From contig JAPYXD010000728.1 of NCBI GenBank assembly GCA_030998225.1, positions 1,178,001 through 1,242,000 of the forward strand: 64,000 nt of DNA, read 5' to 3'. This DNA is from Diplolepis rosae (Eukaryota; Arthropoda; Insecta; Hymenoptera; Diplolepididae). The notes under the pieces are model-generated. The model was given only the letters and a program-made list of their open reading frames with translations. It made no database searches and was not told the DNA's origin. Shown here in pieces: positions 36,101-46,484 of this stretch. Position numbers and translations under genes: made by a program. Position 1 is the first letter of the stretch; the number at the start of each line of letters is the position of its first letter.

Positions 36101-36146
36101 AGAGCTTGATGGGCGTCGAGAGCGAAACAACGGGGAGGGCCAGTAG
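33116..36146 (+). pseudogene. R1-type ORF2: apurinic-type endonuclease and reverse transcriptase, frameshifted
   Basis: The endonuclease (about 33116-33720) shows 'LQLNLGRGG', 'ISEQYKWSENSAWYQD', 'IGGDFNSKSPEWG' and the closing 'SDHRCIEF'. The RT follows with 'APGIDGVPNEILKE', 'YRPICLLDTMGKLLE', 'SENQFGFRKGRSTVDAI', 'GAPQGSRVGPLVWN' and the catalytic 'FADDALVV', then a C-terminal Cys-His finger 'CCYCDSLVDNAEHALFVC'. Frame changes occur near 33140, near 34372 and at 34815-34875. Endonuclease nicking plus RT gives target-primed reverse transcription; R1 clade elements are often site-specific, but this one sits in a satellite. Confidence 0.92.
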
Positions 36147-36494
36147 AAATCGCATCGGGGCCTGCACCCGCGGTCCTGCGTCTCGGGTAGACTTGGCTGT
36201 CCGCGTCGTTCGGGGGAGGAATCTGTTTGTTTCTCCCCTGGGTGGCGCGGCTAGTCGGTTATCCTAGTGGGCGTGTGGCCGCGGGTGGAAGTTCCGAGCG
36301 AACGGATGACGGAAGAGTCGTAAGCGACTTTAATGGAACCAACCACCCGTGAAGTTTAAAGCCGAAAGGCGGTTCCGCGTGTGGTGTATTGGTTCGAGAG
36401 AGGGGGTTTTTTGGTTTTAACAGGTATGCCTAGACCCGTCCTAGGAGAGTCCTGTACAACGTCTATAAAAGATTTTGCCATTTTTCCTCCTCAC

Positions 36495-36534
<40 letters not shown>

Positions 36535-39445
36535 GTTCACTGTGCATTGCTTGTAAATGTTTATTTTAATTGTTTATAAATTGTTTATTTAACTATCGAA
36601 ACATTTCAACCTTCTAACTTCTGTAACAAGACATCACACTCTGGACATTAATTACGTTCACTGTGCATTGCTTGTAAATGTTTATTTTAATTGTTTAAAA
36701 ATTGTTTATTTAACAATCGAAACATTTCAATCTTCTAACTTTTGTAACAAGACATTACACTCTGGACATTAATTTCGTTCACTGTGTATTGCTTGTAAAT
36801 GTTTATTTTATTTGTTTATAAATTGTTTATTTTATAATCGAAACATATCAATCTTCTAACTTTTGTAACAAGACAATACACTCTGGACATTAATTTCGTT
36901 CATTGTGTATTGCTTGTACATGTTTATTTTAATTGTTTATAAATTGTTTATTTAACAATCGAAACATTTCAACCTTCTAACTTCTGTAACAAGACATTAC
37001 ACTCTGGACATTAATTTCGTTCACTGTGTATTGCTTGTAAATGTTTATTTTAATTGTTTATAAATTGTTTATTAACCAATCGAAACATTTCAATCTTTCT
37101 AACTTCTGTAACAAGACATTACACTCTGGACATTAATTTCGTTCATTGTGTATTGCTTGTACATGTTTAGTTTATTTGTTTATAAATTGTTTATCTAACA
37201 ATCGAAACATTTCAACTTTCTAACTTCTATAACAAGACATTACACTCTGGACATTAATTTCGTTCACTGTGCATTGCTTGTAAATGTTTATTTTAATTGT
37301 TTATAAATTGTTTATTTAACTATCGAAACATTTCAACCTTCTAACTTCTGTAACAAGACATCACACTCTGGACATTAATTACGTTCACTGTGCATTGCTT
37401 GTAAATGTTTATTTTAATTGTTTATAAATTGTTTATTTAACAATCGAAACATTTCAATCTTTCTAACTTCTGTAACAAGACATCACACTCTGGACATTAA
37501 TTTCGTTCACTGTGTATTGCTTGTAAATGTTTATTTTAATTGTTTATAAATTGTTTATTTAACAATCGAAACATTTCAACCTTATAACTTCTGTAACAAG
37601 ACATAACACTCTGGACATTAATTTCGTTCACTGTGTATTGCTTGTAAATGTTTATTTTAATTGTTTATAAATTGTTTATTTAACAATCGAAACATTTCAA
37701 CCTTCTAACTTCTATAACAAGACATTACACTCTGGACATTAATTTCGTTCATTGTGTATTGCTTGTACATGTTTAGTTTATTTGTTTATAAATTGTTTAT
37801 CTAAAAATCGAAATATTTCAACTTTCTAACTTCTATAACAAGACATTACACTCTGGACATTAATTTCGTTCACTGTGCATTGCTTGTAAATGTTTATTTT
37901 AATTGTTTATAAATTGTTTAATTAACAATTGAAACATTTCAATCTTTCTAACTTCTGTAACAAGACATCACACTCTGGGCATTAATCTCGTTCACTGTGT
38001 ATTGCTTGTAAATGTTTATTTTATTTGTTTATAAATTGTTTATTTAACAATCGAAACATTTCAATCTTCTAACTTTTGTAACAAGGCATTACACTCTGGA
38101 CATTAATTTCGTTCATTGTGTATTGCTTGTACATGTTTATTTTAATTGTTCATAAATTGTTTATAAAATTGTTTATTTAACAATCGAAACATTTCAACTT
38201 TCTAACTTCTATAACAATACATTACACTCTGGACATTAATTTCTTTCACTGTGTATTGCTTGTAAATGTTTATTTTGATTGTTTATAAATTGTTTATGTA
38301 ACAATCGAAATATTTCAACTTTCTATTTTCTATAACGCATTACACTCTGGACAAAACTTCGTTCATTGTATATTGCTTGCAAATGTTTATTTTAATTGTT
38401 CATAAATTGTTTATTTAACAATCGAAACATTTCAATCTTTCTAACGTCTGTAACAAGACATTACACTCTGGACATTAATTTCGTTCACTGTGCATTGCTT
38501 GTAAATGTTCATTTTAATTGTTTATAAATTGTTTATTTAACAATCGAAACAATTCAACTTTCTAACTTCTATAACAAGACATTACACTCTGGACAAAACT
38601 TCGTTCATTGTGTATTGCTTGTAAATGTTCATTAAACCTATTTGTTCATAACATTGGTTATTTAACAATATCAAATAATTCGATTTTCTTACTATTTTTG
38701 ATAACGCATTACACTCTGGACAAAACTTCGTTCATTGTGTATTGCTTGTAGATGTTCATTAAACCTATTTGTTCATAACATTGTTTATTTAACAATATTA
38801 AATAATTTGATCTTGCTATTTTTATAATGCATTACACTCTGGACAGACTTCGTTTATTGTGTATTGCTTGTAAATATTCATTAGACCCATTTGTTTATGA
38901 CTTGGCTTACTTAACAATATCAACATTATTAAACTTCCTACGCTCTGGACATTAATTTCGTTCATTGCGCTAAATGTTGAATTGTGATAGTTCTTCTGTC
39001 TGATGATTCATGTCTATTAAAAATATTTTAGGGTGTTTCTGAATTTGTTTAACCGCCCTGGTTTGTTCTCAGCCCTTCGAGGATGGGTGAAATACTCTCA
39101 TGATTCTGCTAGTAATTCACGCAATCTTATTACGGTGAATAGGCCTAGATTCCTAAGTTATAACGCATGGGCGTTGACTTAAAAACATTTAGTGATTAAA
39201 CTACTTGAGCGTCGCAGGACGTAACATAATACTTAGTTAACATTTTTGGAGGCCCCGGGGGGATTGCGGCCATAATTGCGTAGGGACATCGCGGAATTAC
39301 TTATACCCAAATTCGTTTAGAGTTCGATATTGCTGAACGGTGGTAAAAATTTGAAGGCTTCAAGTCTATCTGGTGAAGAATTTCTTCAAAGCACACTATT
39401 AAAGGCTTGGAAGGTGTTAGTTAAAATGCGCCTGTAGTTACCAAA

Positions 39446-39748
39446 ATGTTAATTAATCTAGATATAACGGTTTCCGAAGTTATATTATTCGAGAATTTAA
39501 AACGAACTTCCGAAAAGATTACCGATTTAGAAGAACTCGATGAAGACCGATGGTCAACAATAGCTTATTTATGCAAGAAACTCGAAAACTTAGAACAAAA
39601 CTTTAATAATCTGCGTGAAGAAAATAATAGTTTGGCTCAAACCAATGAAAATCTAAGGAAAGTTATCTCTAAATTATCAGAGGAAAATTCCAAGGTTGTA
39701 AAGGATCTGAAGGAAATATTAAATTTGGTGAAAGGGTTGCAGAATTAA
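39446..39748 (+). CDS. Element D ORF-a: coiled-coil protein, function unknown
   Basis: This 100-residue intact frame lies between the 5' LTR and gag. From residue about 48 it is a regular coiled coil: 'LCKKLENLEQNFNNLREENN', then 'NENLRKVISKLSEENSK' with Leu/Ile/Val at heptad positions. Start chosen at AAAATG (39446). Such a gene upstream of gag is not standard for Ty3/gypsy elements. It could oligomerise, act like the N-terminal coiled-coil of a Gag, or be a separate accessory protein. I do not recognise a family. Confidence 0.55.
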   Translation: MLINLDITVSEVILFENLKRTSEKITDLEELDEDRWSTIAYLCKKLENLEQNFNNLREENNSLAQTNENLRKVISKLSEENSKVVKDLKEILNLVKGLQN

Positions 39749-39756
39749 CAGGGAAT

Positions 39757-40320
39757 TTGACTTTTTTTACAGTGGATACACAGAAGCTGACTTCCGTTCC
39801 AAAGCGCAAACGAAACTTCGGCAAAAGCACACGATTGCGGCTCAAAAAGAGAAGGGAGCTTCTCCAACAGGAATTTGATCGCGAGGGATTAAATCTCATC
39901 GCTACGTATAGGGATACGATACAGTGCCCTCCACTACCGCGTTTTAAAATAAAAATACCAGGGAAACCCAAGGTAGTCAGCATCGTTAGCTTGAAAAACG
40001 GGTTTGAACTTAAGGATTTAGGCGACAAAATTCTCGTCAAGCCAAGAGCCTCAGCCCCAGTACAAGCTCAGCCGCCAGTCATCTGCTTGGTCACACCGCC
40101 CCATTCAAGCGAGGCCAATGATGACCACATTATTGTAAGACATATTGAGCTTAAACAAGAACAAAGGATCGGAGCCAGTCAGAAAAGGGTCAGCTTTCCC
40201 CCTGGAAGGAGGATTGTACCGGAAGTGGATCCAAACCAGCGACCGATTTTGTTGTGCAGGGGATGCAAAAAATTATTACCTTACGTGGAGACCGACGCCG
40301 GAAATAAACCAAAACAATAA
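39757..40320 (+). CDS. Element D ORF-b: basic protein, function unknown
   Basis: An open frame of about 187 residues that directly follows ORF-a in another frame. No ATG opens it (TTG at 39757). TTTTTTTACAG at 39765-39775 resembles a 3' splice site, so the start may be supplied by splicing. The first 60 residues are very basic ('KRKRNFGKSTRLRLKKRREL'), followed by 'CPPLPRFKIKIPGKP' and a C-terminal 'CRGCKKLLPY' Cys pair. An overlapping frame (to 40372) ends in an acidic tail, so a frameshift near 40280 is possible. It could be nucleic-acid binding. Family unknown. Confidence 0.45.
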   Translation: MTFFTVDTQKLTSVPKRKRNFGKSTRLRLKKRRELLQQEFDREGLNLIATYRDTIQCPPLPRFKIKIPGKPKVVSIVSLKNGFELKDLGDKILVKPRASAPVQAQPPVICLVTPPHSSEANDDHIIVRHIELKQEQRIGASQKRVSFPPGRRIVPEVDPNQRPILLCRGCKKLLPYVETDAGNKPKQ

Positions 40321-40592
40321 ACTTAGGGAAGAATTGAGAAATCTGTTCGGTGAATCAGACATATCAGACTGAAAATATATTCTTTTACTACTGTTATTAA
40401 TAATTCTGACTGTAAAAATTATATAAATACAATAAATAAGATTTTTATTAGAACCTTTGTGTCGCGTTGAATTAGAGATAGACAAACCTGATTTATTATT
40501 ATTTGTCTTTTTTTTCTTCTTTCTCACTTCTTTCTCTTGTGCAAGAAGTTTAGTTAAATTAATTTTAAACGTTTTTTTTGTGACTTGGATTT

Positions 40593-41802
40593 ATGAATAA
40601 CTCAAGAATTTCACGTAGTTTAGCTAAGAGTGACGAGGAGCTAAGAAGGGAAGTAGAAGCTTTCGACCCATTTCTTTGCAATAGGTCAATTCCTCGCGGC
40701 GACTCTGAAGAAGAAATTAACGAAATAGTTACAGGTAAGCCGAAACCAAAAGCGTCCTAGGAGACCTTTTGCAAACCCAAGGCAAGCACAAGCAGAATAA
40801 TTATCGCAGCTCAACCTATACCCTTAAAAGACGCTTTAACCGTAGTGCCGGAGTTCAATGGTGAAAATGTACCCGTAAGGGTATTTCTAGAAGGATGTGA
40901 TAAAGCCAAGGAAATGGTCAACGCTGAAAATGAGGCCAATTTAGCGAAACTCATCAGATCAAAACTTACGGGTGAAGCACGCAAAGCAATCTATGGTCAA
41001 GCATTTGCCACTATTGAACAATTGAAGGACTTCATTAAGGCCATTTATTCTCCTTCTAAAACTGTACATCAATTACTAGGGGAAATGGGTAACGAGTATC
41101 AGAAAGATCATGAAACGGTGATTTCTTTTGCAAATCGTATCAGGGACTTGGGTAGGCGGATCATAGAAACTCAAAGGGTGGATGCGGGTACGATTAGTAG
41201 AAGCTAGGACTGCTTTGAGAAAAGAAGGTAGGAATAAGGTTGAAGGTCTACCTCAACCTAGAGAAATAAAAAAGGGTACTTATGTATCTCAAGTTTTTAG
41301 AGACAAAGGAAATGCTGATGTTAGGGGCACATATAATATGCGATTTTCAGTTACTTGTCAGTATTGCAACAAGGTAGGGCACACAGCGAACACGTGTCAC
41401 GACAGATTAAGTAGAATAAATTTGGCACAAGTGGTCTGCCAAATTTGTAGTAAGGAGGGTCATGCAGCTAATCAGTGCAGGAATGCAACTAAATGTCAAT
41501 TATACGATAAATCAGGACATTCTGCAAGGCAGTGCCGACCTCAAAACACAAGAATGGAAAATTGTCAAATATGCGGTAAAATAGAGCATACTGCAAACCG
41601 ATGTTTCCAGGCAAGACCTGCAGCAGATAGGGTTTTACCTCAGTTAGAAGCTAGATCACTTTTAAACTGCCAAATTTGTAAAAGAACGGGGCACACAGCT
41701 GCCACTTGTCGAGTTAATATCAATAAAAGTTGTAATTACTGTCAAAACAGGGGACACAGTATTGAAGACAGTCGAAAAAGACAATATAACGAAAAAATGT
41801 AA
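40593..41802 (+). pseudogene. gag: Element D Gag: capsid plus six zinc knuckles
   Basis: From ATG 40593, one frame runs to 41207 with a single TAG (40758-40760): 'LRREVEAFDPFLC', then 'DALTVVPEFNGENVPVRVFL', 'LAKLIRSKLTGEARKAIYG', 'HETVISFANRIRDLG'. A +1 shift near 41190 leads into the nucleocapsid (41182-41802). It holds six knuckles: 'CQYCNKVGHTANTC', 'CQICSKEGHAANQC', 'CQLYDKSGHSARQC' (second Cys replaced by Tyr), 'CQICGKIEHTANRC', 'CQICKRTGHTAATC' and 'CNYCQNRGHSIEDS' (last Cys replaced by Ser). One or two is usual for Ty3/gypsy Gag. A donor-like ACAG|GTAAGC at 40734/40735 lies inside the early gag. Gag forms the particle and packages RNA. Confidence 0.88.
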
Positions 41803-41859
41803 TCGGGAAACGGACAGAGTCTCCCGAGTACGAGTGCAGGACAGGAGACTCCCAAGTAC

Positions 41860-44800
41860 CAAGTGCGCTCAACCAATTTTATACAAACGGAAGAACCAGT
41901 TTGCGAACTCTTACCATTAGATTAAGTAAGATTCATGAGATGATACCATTTGTATCATTCAAGCATTCCCAATTTTGCCGACCTATAGACTTAATGATAG
42001 ATTCAGGCTCACAGGGTAATATAGTTAAAATCAATGTAATACCATGTAATTACGCAATAAATTATTTAGATAAAATATGGATAAAGGGGATTTCGAAGGA
42101 ACCTCTGATTACACTGGGAAGCGTCAATTTAAAAATTTTTGATCAAATAATCAAATTTTATGAGATTCATAATGAAGTAGAGATTTCTTATGATGGAATT
42201 TTAGGGGTTGAATTTCTTAACAAGAATAAGGTGACCCTGGATTTTACTAACAAAAGGTTGGATTTCAGAAATGTAACGATGCCATTTAAACAAAACGTAG
42301 TTTACAATGGAACAAATAACGTCACAAGAATATATAATGTTAATCATAGCGAGCAGAATCGATCCTTACCCTTTATCGACATTGCTAATCAGCAGATAGA
42401 GCACATAGGGCAATTCTTATTAGATACCGGTTCAGAAGGGAATATAATTAAAATAAGTTCTTTGCCAGCTAGTTGTGATATTAACACAAAGGATATCACC
42501 TATTTGAAAGGGATTGGCGGAGGAGTAATCCGTACTTTAGGTTCAGCAGAAATTACAATCTTTGAATTTACGATATCTTTTCAAGTAGTACCAGAGGATT
42601 TTTCAATACCTTGTGAAGGGATTCTAGGGGTGGAATATTTCGAGAAATCGGGTGCTATGTTAGATTTTGGACTAAGATTACTAAAGGTTGGAGAGAATTA
42701 CTCTACGTTCAAGGACGGGAGATTCACCGACCGAAACGAGAGCGAAGAAAAATTATTAGAAGTTAACAATTCTTCAGAAACTAAAGGAAGTGAAACACCA
42801 GACTCAGAAGATGATTTATGTAATGATTTCTCAGATGATACAATAGAAGGTAGCAAGATTTCTGATATTTGGAAGGATGAAATTGATTTTAGGGAAGAAT
42901 ACCATCTGCAGTTAGAAACACGAACTATCGCAGAAGATTTAAATATCCCTCAAGATACAAGTTTAATTGAGGAAAATCATCTCAGTGTTTTTTCAGTAGA
43001 AAATATAGCAAATCCACCAGAAATATGCGAAGCTTTCTCAAACTCAAACTCCACAGACGAAACAAATCTAGGAAAGCTACTAGAGATTCTAGAATTGGAT
43101 CATCTAAATAAGGAGGAGCAGGAAAGTATGTTAAAATTAATAAAAATACATTCAGATAGATTTCAATTAAACGGAGACGAATTAACCTCATCAAATGTGA
43201 CTAAACACCGAATCCTTGCAGTTGATGATCACCCAGTTAACACTAAGCAATATCGATAAGCGCATAATTTGAGGGAAGAAGTAGAAAGACAGGTGAACGA
43301 ATTGTTAGAGAAAGGAATTATCAGACCTTCAAAATCACCTGACAACACTAGCTTATGGGTAGTTCCAAAAAAATCAGATCAAAGTGGAAAACCCAGGTGG
43401 CGAGTCGTTTTGGATTTTCGGCCACTAAACGAGAAGACTACTCCAATGGCATACCCACTTCCCAATATAACCGATATTTTTTACCAAGTTGGTAACGCCT
43501 GTAATTTCACAGTTATGGATTGCGTCTCAGGTTTCCATCAGATTAATTTGGAGGAAACTGATGCACATAAGACTACCTTTTCTACACCAAGTGGACACTT
43601 TGAGTTCGTGAGAATGCCCTTTGGTCTCAGAAACGCTGCACCAGAATACCAAAGAGCTATGAATATCACACTCGACGGTATAATAGGAAAAGGGGTATTT
43701 GTATATATAGACGATATTGTCATCTATGCGAAAACTCTTGAAGAACATGAGAAACTATTCAATGAGGTGATGAATCGCCTGCGTAAGGCTTCCTGGAAAC
43801 TAGAACCAAAAAAATGTGAGATATTATGACGCGAAGTAACATATCTCGGACACATTATCAACGCCAACGGACTTAAGCCTGATCCACAAAAAATAGAAGC
43901 AGTCAAGGAATTTCCGAAATTGAAGAATGTCAAGGGTGTTAGACAATTTTTAGGGTTAGAAGGATACTACAGAAGATTTATCAAGGATTTTAGAAGAATT
44001 GCCAAACCACTAACAAAGTTGTTACAGAAGAATGAAGTCTTCCAGTGGACAGAAGACGCTGAGAAGGCATTTTCAAAACTTAAGGAGATCTTGTGTACAG
44101 CACCTATACTAAAACCCCCGGACATGAGTCAACCATTTTTAATCACTACTGATGCTTCTGGTTATGCTGTCGGTGGGATTTTATCACAAGGAAAAATTGG
44201 AAGCGATCTGCCGATTGCATACACCTCTCGGGTACTTAGAGGACCTGAACTAAAGTATGAAAAATACGAAAAGGAAGCGTTAGCGGTAATACATGCAGTA
44301 CGCACATTCCGACCATATGTGTTCGGAAGAAAATTTACAATTATCACAGATCATCAACCTTTGATTTGGTCCAAAACAGCTGATTTGAACACCAGGGTTC
44401 AGAAATGGAGGTTCAAGCTGTCAGAATATGACTATGAAATTGTGTATAAACCTGGAAGGATGAACGCTAACGCAGATGCTCTTTCAAGAAATCCAGTCGA
44501 ATTCAAACAAATCAACGTTATAACTCGTAGGCAAGCCGCAATGTAAAAGAATACGAAGGAAAAAACAAGTGAAGCTGAAAAAACCAAGACAAAAGTACTG
44601 ATACCTGAAAAAAACGCAAGGCAAAGAACCAAACGAAAACGAAAAGAGGAAATAAATTACGCCAAAAGTAGTACTGAGAGTGATTGCGAAGCAGAAGCAA
44701 GATTGCCAGAAAGGGAAGCAGTTTTTAAAAACTATCAAAATAGGCCAACTAATGATGAGCCCGCTAAAATTGAGATGAAATCAACGAACTTAGGTTACAA

Positions 44801-45122
44801 CGGCAGAAATTCTGATACTGATTTTTCTGACACCGATGATGAATCATGTGAATCTGAAATAGTAGATAAAATAGATACAGACAAAAGTAGTTGCAACCAA
44901 CAATTATTAAATGGAAATTTAGATAACGAAGAGAGTACATCCCAAATTAAAGCAACAAATGAGACCGCGTTTAATCACAACATAGTTGAAACAAAGGAAC
45001 TGCTACAGTATCGTTCGGATAACATTGCGTACTTTGTAACAAGCAACGGAAGCCCGTGCGATAAGGGCAGTAAAGCATTAATAGAAGCGAAAAAATCCCA
45101 GTTAAATGTACATTACAGGTAG
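41860..45122 (+). pseudogene. pol: Element D pol: tandem protease - RT - RNase H - linker
   Basis: One frame (stops at 43257, 43827 and 44544) carries two retropepsin units in a row. Unit 1 spans about 41960-42260 ('LMIDSGSQGNIVKI', 'DGILGVEFL'); unit 2 about 42390-42680 ('LLDTGSEGNIIKI', 'EGILGVEYF'). An acidic linker follows, then RT ('VVPKKSDQSGKPRWRVVLDF', 'FVYIDDIVIYA' with intact Y-x-D-D), RNase H ('TTDASGYAVGGILSQG', 'TDHQPLIW', 'NADALSRNP') and a charged linker ('RQRTKRKRKEE', Ser/Asp clusters, 'AYFVTSNGSPCDKG'). AT-hooks like those of family 1 are not present. Catalytic residues look intact apart from the stops. RT and RNase H copy the genome; the linker matches the position of the family 1 linker. 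Confidence 0.9.
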
Positions 45123-46428
45123 GTAACATTAACGAAATCAAAAAGAGTAACAATAAATACCTTTTTGGTCTATGCATACGCGAAGAAATTTCAGAATCAC
45201 AGGTTAAAATTAAAGATAATCTTTACCACACACTAGTTCTTTTGCGTGAATCCCTAATAAGTAAAAATTTAAAAGAGTTTAGCATAGCTAAAAGCCCTTA
45301 TGTTGAGAATATACCATGGCGAGACATCCTAGAGATTTTTAAAGAAGTTTTTGACAACGTTTCTATTAAAATTATCGTTTGTAAAGGAACACTACAGTAC
45401 GTAACGGGAAATCAAAGAGATGAAATTTTTAAAGAACTCCACAATTCACCAATAGGTGGTCACAGAGGGGTATCTAAAACCTTTAACAGAATTCGGCAAG
45501 ATTATTATTGGGAGAACTTGAAACAAGACGTACAACGACGAATACAACAGTGTATACAATGCCACTTAAAAAAATTAGTTAGACTTAAAACGATACAACC
45601 CATGATGATAACGGACACACCTGGAACTGTTTTTGAATAAATTGCTTTAGACATAGTGGGCCCTCTGCCCAAAACTAAGGATAATAATGAGTTTATACTT
45701 ACAATGCAGGATCAGCTTTCAAAATTCAGTCTTGCAGTACCATTACCGAATGCCTTGGCTACTACAATAGCCGACGCATTTGTAAAAAAATTTATCTGCA
45801 TTTTTGGAGCACCTAAGGTTATTTTGACTGATCAAGGTTGAAATTTCCTTAGCAGTTTAATTCAGAAGGTAGCAAAAAGATTCAAAATAAAAAGAGTAAA
45901 AACCACTGCATTTCACCCACAATCCAACGGTTCATTAGAACGCAAAAGGATTGTGAGTGGGACCAGTGAGTAGATATAGCCATATTTAATTATAATACGT
46001 GCGTACATGAAGGCACGAAACATACACCTTTCGAAGTGGTCTTTGGGCGTTTAGCAAGGTCACCGTCGAGTGAACCATTTCGAGAGGATGATCTACAACC
46101 AACCTATCAAGGCTATATTAAAGACTTAGTCACACGCCTTATTGGTATAAGAACCTCAGTTTATGAAAACCTAGTGAATGCTAAATATCGGCCAAAAAAC
46201 TATTATGACAAAAGGGTAAATAGCCCAAATTTTAGGGTAGGTGACTACGTCTTTTTGTCGAAAGGACCTAAACCCGGGAAATTTGGGGACCATTATACAG
46301 GACCCCACAGAATCTTAGAAGTTATCAGTAAAAGTAATGTAAAAATTCAATTTAAAGGATCTAGTAAAATAGTACATGCCAATAGGCTTAGAATATCTCA
46401 TATTAATCATGAAACTAAAATAAAATGA
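45122..46428 (+). pseudogene. Element D integrase
   Basis: After a frame change, the integrase runs from 'NIPWRDILEIFKEVF' through the HHCC zinc domain ('HNSPIGGHRG...CIQCHLKK') and the DDE core ('ALDIVGPLPKTK', 'ILTDQG', 'HPQSNGSLER') to the C-terminal part 'GDYVFLSKGPKPG' and 'HYTGPHRILEV', ending at 46428. Stops lie at 45638 and 45839. A deletion of about 50 nt removes the residues after 'SLER', with a frame change before 'FNYNTCVHEG'. It inserts element DNA and makes the 4-bp duplication seen here (AGAT). No chromodomain is visible. Confidence 0.9.
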
Positions 46429-46469
46429 AGGAAAAAGAAGAATAATTCAGAAGATGAATAATTAGATTC

Positions 46470-46484
46470 ATATTCTGATTGCAG
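46470..46484 (+). promoter_or_regulatory. Candidate 3' splice site directly before element D env
   Basis: TATTCTGATTGCAG ends immediately before ATG 46485. A donor-like ACAG|GTAAGC exists in early gag (40735). Joining the two would place the env ATG out of frame with the gag start, so another donor may be used. Confidence 0.5.

Larger units (their letters stand above)
32325..36530 (+). mobile_element. R1-type non-LTR retrotransposon inserted in the satellite
   Basis: A GC-rich element of 4.2 kb with a 35-A tail (36496-36530) and a 13-bp target duplication TTTCGTTCACTGT (32312-32324 and 36531-36543). It is 5'-truncated within ORF1. The long uniform poly-A and clean duplication suggest a fairly recent insertion, although the ORFs carry several frameshifts. 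The 3' UTR (36147-36495) is shared with the truncated copy at 18992-19158. Confidence 0.93.
31807..38960. repeat. 121-bp satellite array in the 5' LTR (about 24 units, split by an R1-type element)
   Basis: Each unit contains TACACTCTGGACATTAATTT, CGTTCA(C/T)TGTGTATTGCTTG and a TTTATAAATTGTTTATTTAA part. Spacing between successive TACACTCTGG sites is about 121 bp. A higher-order pattern with a period of about 725 bp (six units) is visible: for example the variant CATCACACTCTGGACATTAATTACG recurs at about 36633 and 37358. The last units (38600-38960) are more diverged, a sign of decay at the array edge. Confidence 0.93.
30884..39226 (+). repeat. 5' LTR of element D, interrupted by an R1-type element
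   Basis: About 925 bp of single-copy sequence is followed by the 121-bp satellite (31807-38960) and a unique 3' part ending CGCAGGACGTAACA. The second base is T instead of G. Without the R1-type insert it would be about 4.1 kb. A segment of about 260 bp (31016-31280) is present here but not in the 3' LTR. In the first ~130 bp the two LTRs differ at only one or two positions. Confidence 0.9.

Noticed and set aside
31807..38960. Regularly spaced repeats that could suggest a CRISPR-like array
   Set aside because: Units are contiguous 121-bp satellite copies with no unique spacers, inside an LTR of a eukaryotic element.
39227..39270. Primer-binding site after the 5' LTR of element D
   Set aside because: GGAGGCCCCGGGG lies about 25 bp after the LTR end, but I could not match it to a tRNA 3' end with confidence.
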